The notes beneath the pieces are model-generated. The model was not told the origin of the DNA. It worked only from the letters and a program-made list of their open reading frames with translations, and searched no databases. The position numbers and the translations under genes were made by a program. This document shows, in pieces, positions 61,411 through 64,000 of a DNA stretch of 64,000 nt (position 1 is the stretch's first letter; each line of letters starts with the position of its first letter). Origin of the DNA: Phascolomyces articulosus (taxonomy: Eukaryota > Mucoromycota > Mucoromycetes > Mucorales > Lichtheimiaceae); assembly GCA_025677815.1 (NCBI GenBank), contig JAIXMP010000001.1:2046001-2110000 (forward strand), given 5' to 3'.

Positions 61411-63271
61411 CTACAATTTAGCTTGGGAAGGTGCGGGTTCCTTAAAGAAGGTTTGACTGACCACACGACGCTGGATTTTACCCGTGGCAGTCTTTGGCAT
61501 GACATCAGTAACATAGATACGCTTAGGAATCTTGAATTTGGCAAGCTTGGATTGACAGAAAGCTTGCAATTCACGTTCAACAGCAGCCTCTGTCTTTCCG
61601 CTATCCTTATTCTTGAGCACAACAGCAGCATGGACTTCTTGACCATAGATAGGATCAGGAACAGCAAAGCTGACAGCTTCGCCAATATTAGGAGCACTCA
61701 AAAGGACGGCATCCAATTCGAGCGGGGAAATCTTTTCACCGCCACGATTGATTAACTCTTTAATACGGCCCGTCAAGACAAGATAACCATCTTTATCCTT
61801 CTTACCCTGATCACCAGTTCGGAAATAACCATCCTTGGTGAAGGATTCAGCTGTTGCCTTGGGATTGTTCAAATAGCCACGTGTGACATTGGCACCGCGA
61901 ATACATACTTCTCCTTCTTCGACTGGGTTGCCTTGTTCATCCAAAATCACAATTTCAACACCTTGACCAATACCAACCGATCCAGGTTTATGAGCACCAC
62001 GATAGGGCAATGGGTTCGAAGTCATTTGATGAGCAGCTTCTGTCATGGCATAGGCTTCCAAGACAGGAGCCTTGAAATGTTGTTCAATGGCTTGGAAAGT
62101 GGCAGGTGCTAAACTGGATGAACATGAACGAATAAATCGAATAGCTGGGACTTGAGTAGGTGGGTTACGGAGAAGAATTTGATGGATTGTCGGGACTAAA
62201 TATTATTAATGATAAAAATTGTTTGTTATTTTCATGCATTTTGATAATAAGCCTTATAAAATAGGCTAAAAGGCTAATAGGCAATTATCTCACTCATTTT
62301 CTCAATTAATCTCATTACAAATACATATAACAAATATATGTATAATCCCATAATATTAAATACCTGCAGTGTACCAATTACATCCAGTGTCAGCAAAATC
62401 CTTCCAGAAGTGAGAAGCACTGAATTTTTGGGGAATGACGACCGAGCCACCGGACAAGAGAGTTGCAAGCAAACCACATACCAAACCGTGAACATGGAAA
62501 AGTGGCATAACAAGGTAGGTACGATCCTTTGGAGTTAAATCGTATGTGTTGATAATATTACCCATGGATGTGGCGAGGTTAAGATGAGATAATGGGACAC
62601 CTGAATATTATAAATCGTAATTTTCGAATGAATATCTCTCTTTCTCTATCATTCCTTTTCCTTTCGCTTCCAATTAACAATATTATCCTCAATTATTGTG
62701 CGTCTTTACCTTTAGGTCTACCAGTAGTTCCGCTCGTGTGTAACAATAATGTAACATCGTCTGGCTGAGGTTCAAACGATGGCGCAACTCGACTGATGGA
62801 TTTTGCTGATTTGTTCGAATCTAAAGCTACCACGTCGATCGATTGACCATCCCAATGAGCTTCGACAACGACGGTACCTTGTTTTCGGGCAGCTGCAATA
62901 GCAGCATTCTTGGTTTTATCATTGATAGCTCCGCGAGGAACCACCATGACTTTAGCTTTGGAATCTTCAAGATAAAAGGTGAATTCATCCACAGTGTATG
63001 CTGGGTTCAATGGAGCTGAAATGAGGCGCATAAAGCCAGTAGCCAAGAAAGCAACAACGAATTCGAGCGAGTTAAAGTATGAGATAGCAATAGCATCTCC
63101 TGGTTTCAATCCTGGTACAAGTGCATTGATTTGGGAACTGAAATCACGAATTGTTTCCAAAAGTTGTGGGTAGGATAATGTACCAGGAATAGGTGCTGAG
63201 GATGGAATGATGATAGCAGGTTGATTTGGGGTAGTTTTTCCGTTAAAGATATTATACAACGTCTTATCCAT
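61411..63271 (-). CDS. PCS60: Peroxisomal acyl-CoA synthetase, Pcs60/AAE3 type
   Basis: AMP-forming acid-CoA ligase of the ANL superfamily. Three exons, 63271-62710, 62600-62364 and 62195-61411; 527 aa (yeast Pcs60 543). Motifs: AMP-binding P-loop LLLHTSGTTGRPKG (about 175-188), VMPLFHVHGL, EAYAMTEAAHQM, YFRTGDQG, GRIKELINRGGEKISPLEL and the C-terminal catalytic Lys in KTATGKIQRR. The last residues are SQAKL; AKL is a functional PTS1 variant, so a peroxisomal location is likely. The closest characterised relatives, yeast Pcs60 and plant AAE3, activate oxalate to oxalyl-CoA, so a role in oxalate breakdown is plausible. A coumarate- or medium-chain-CoA ligase is the alternative; sequence alone cannot settle this. 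Confidence 0.92.
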
Positions 63272-64000
63272 TTTTTTATGTGAAAAGAAGAAAGAAGAAT
63301 GAAGAAGGGGAAAAAGAAGGAACTTTATAAATAAGGATCTATTTTTATATAAAAGATATTAAATAAATAAAAGGCAGAAAGAGGAAAGGTTTTTAAAAAA
63401 GATCCAGATTTCTACCAGAGCATATAATAAATCGAGGGAATTGGTGGGAAGTTGTGACCGAAGTTGCGTCATGTCGTGATTATCATAATGCTTTTATTTT
63501 TGAAGGGTATAAAAAAACGATTTTTTCACAATACGCTATTTCAATTTGGGTTTCGGAACTTTTAGTCATTATTTTATATAAAATGCTTCAAACGAAAGAA
63601 CCTATCACCACCATCGTCATTACCCATCAAAACATCATAAAACTTATTTTATCAAACCTAAAAAATCTACATGCTTTATATTATTTATATAAAGTTATTT
63701 TTTAAGCAAAAGAAGAAACATTGGACCCCGTGCTTTTTATTTTTCGATCTTTTGCTGTTTAATCTTATGCAAGGGCCCTCTACAAAGTTCTGTTTTCCCG
63801 AAGAATGACGTTTATATTTATATATCCTGTATCGTTACAGGCTTCGTATCGTACATGACTCATTATGCTAGTGCATTATATTTTTATTATATCAATGTCG
63901 ACGATGATGCGTAATGATAATAATGATATCCATATTTTTATTATTTTATGCATATATTAACAATATCTCAATTTTATGGGCGGAATATAATGTAATAGTT
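63272..64000. other. Intergenic, right end of window
   Basis: Promoter of the acyl-CoA synthetase gene, then AT-rich sequence. The frame at 63454-63705 has no recognised motif and is not supported as a gene. Confidence 0.5.

Overview
The window is nuclear DNA from a filamentous fungus, most likely of the Mucoromycota (Mucorales type). It is AT-rich. Its genes have many short introns with GTAAGT-like donors and TATAG or TTTAG acceptors. It holds typical early-diverging fungal genes: a CaaX-tailed G-protein gamma subunit, a Dot1 methyltransferase, mitochondrial MSH1, vacuolar alpha-mannosidase and a HET-like gene. The genus cannot be fixed from the sequence alone. There are no operons; genes sit on both strands with AT-rich spacers of 0.3 to 4 kb.

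Layout. 1-14.9 kb: three aldehyde dehydrogenase (ALDH) paralogs (A partial -, B +, C -), plus an F-box/leucine-rich gene and a broken GXWXG/DUF4334 gene. 14.9-18.6 kb: no gene found. 18.6-26.7 kb: PRPP synthetase, a G-gamma subunit, a PPxY-bearing tail-anchored protein, PRMT1 arginine methyltransferase and the SWR1 subunit YL1/Swc2. 27.5-29.3 kb: a broken HET-domain gene. 30.4-32.8 kb: a fourth ALDH (D). 33.4-40.9 kb: mitochondrial MSH1, the Dot1 H3K79 methyltransferase and ribosomal protein S26. 43.6-49.5 kb: a 26-exon GH38 alpha-mannosidase. 49.8-54.3 kb: a graveyard of decayed coding fragments holding a 59-bp piece of the 3' end of 18S rRNA. 55.4-63.3 kb: ATP synthase subunit d, prefoldin subunit 1, a secreted GDSL esterase and a peroxisomal acyl-CoA synthetase.

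How the genes fit together. The four ALDH genes share one exon lattice (about 49-67/102/220/124/127/263/13/249/192/140-146 nt), so they come from local duplication. They have since diverged: C ends in the peroxisomal signal SKL, D has lost the two introns around the microexon carrying the catalytic cysteine and has altered active-site neighbours, and C has one extra intron. The acyl-CoA synthetase at the right end also ends in a PTS1 (AKL). PRMT1, YL1 and Dot1 are three chromatin-related genes within about 16 kb; nothing shows that this is more than chance.

Exon coordinates were worked out by hand. They rest on reading frame, splice consensus and protein family logic; no alignment or transcript data were available. 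The least certain parts are 15-18 kb, 40.9-43.6 kb and 49.5-55 kb.
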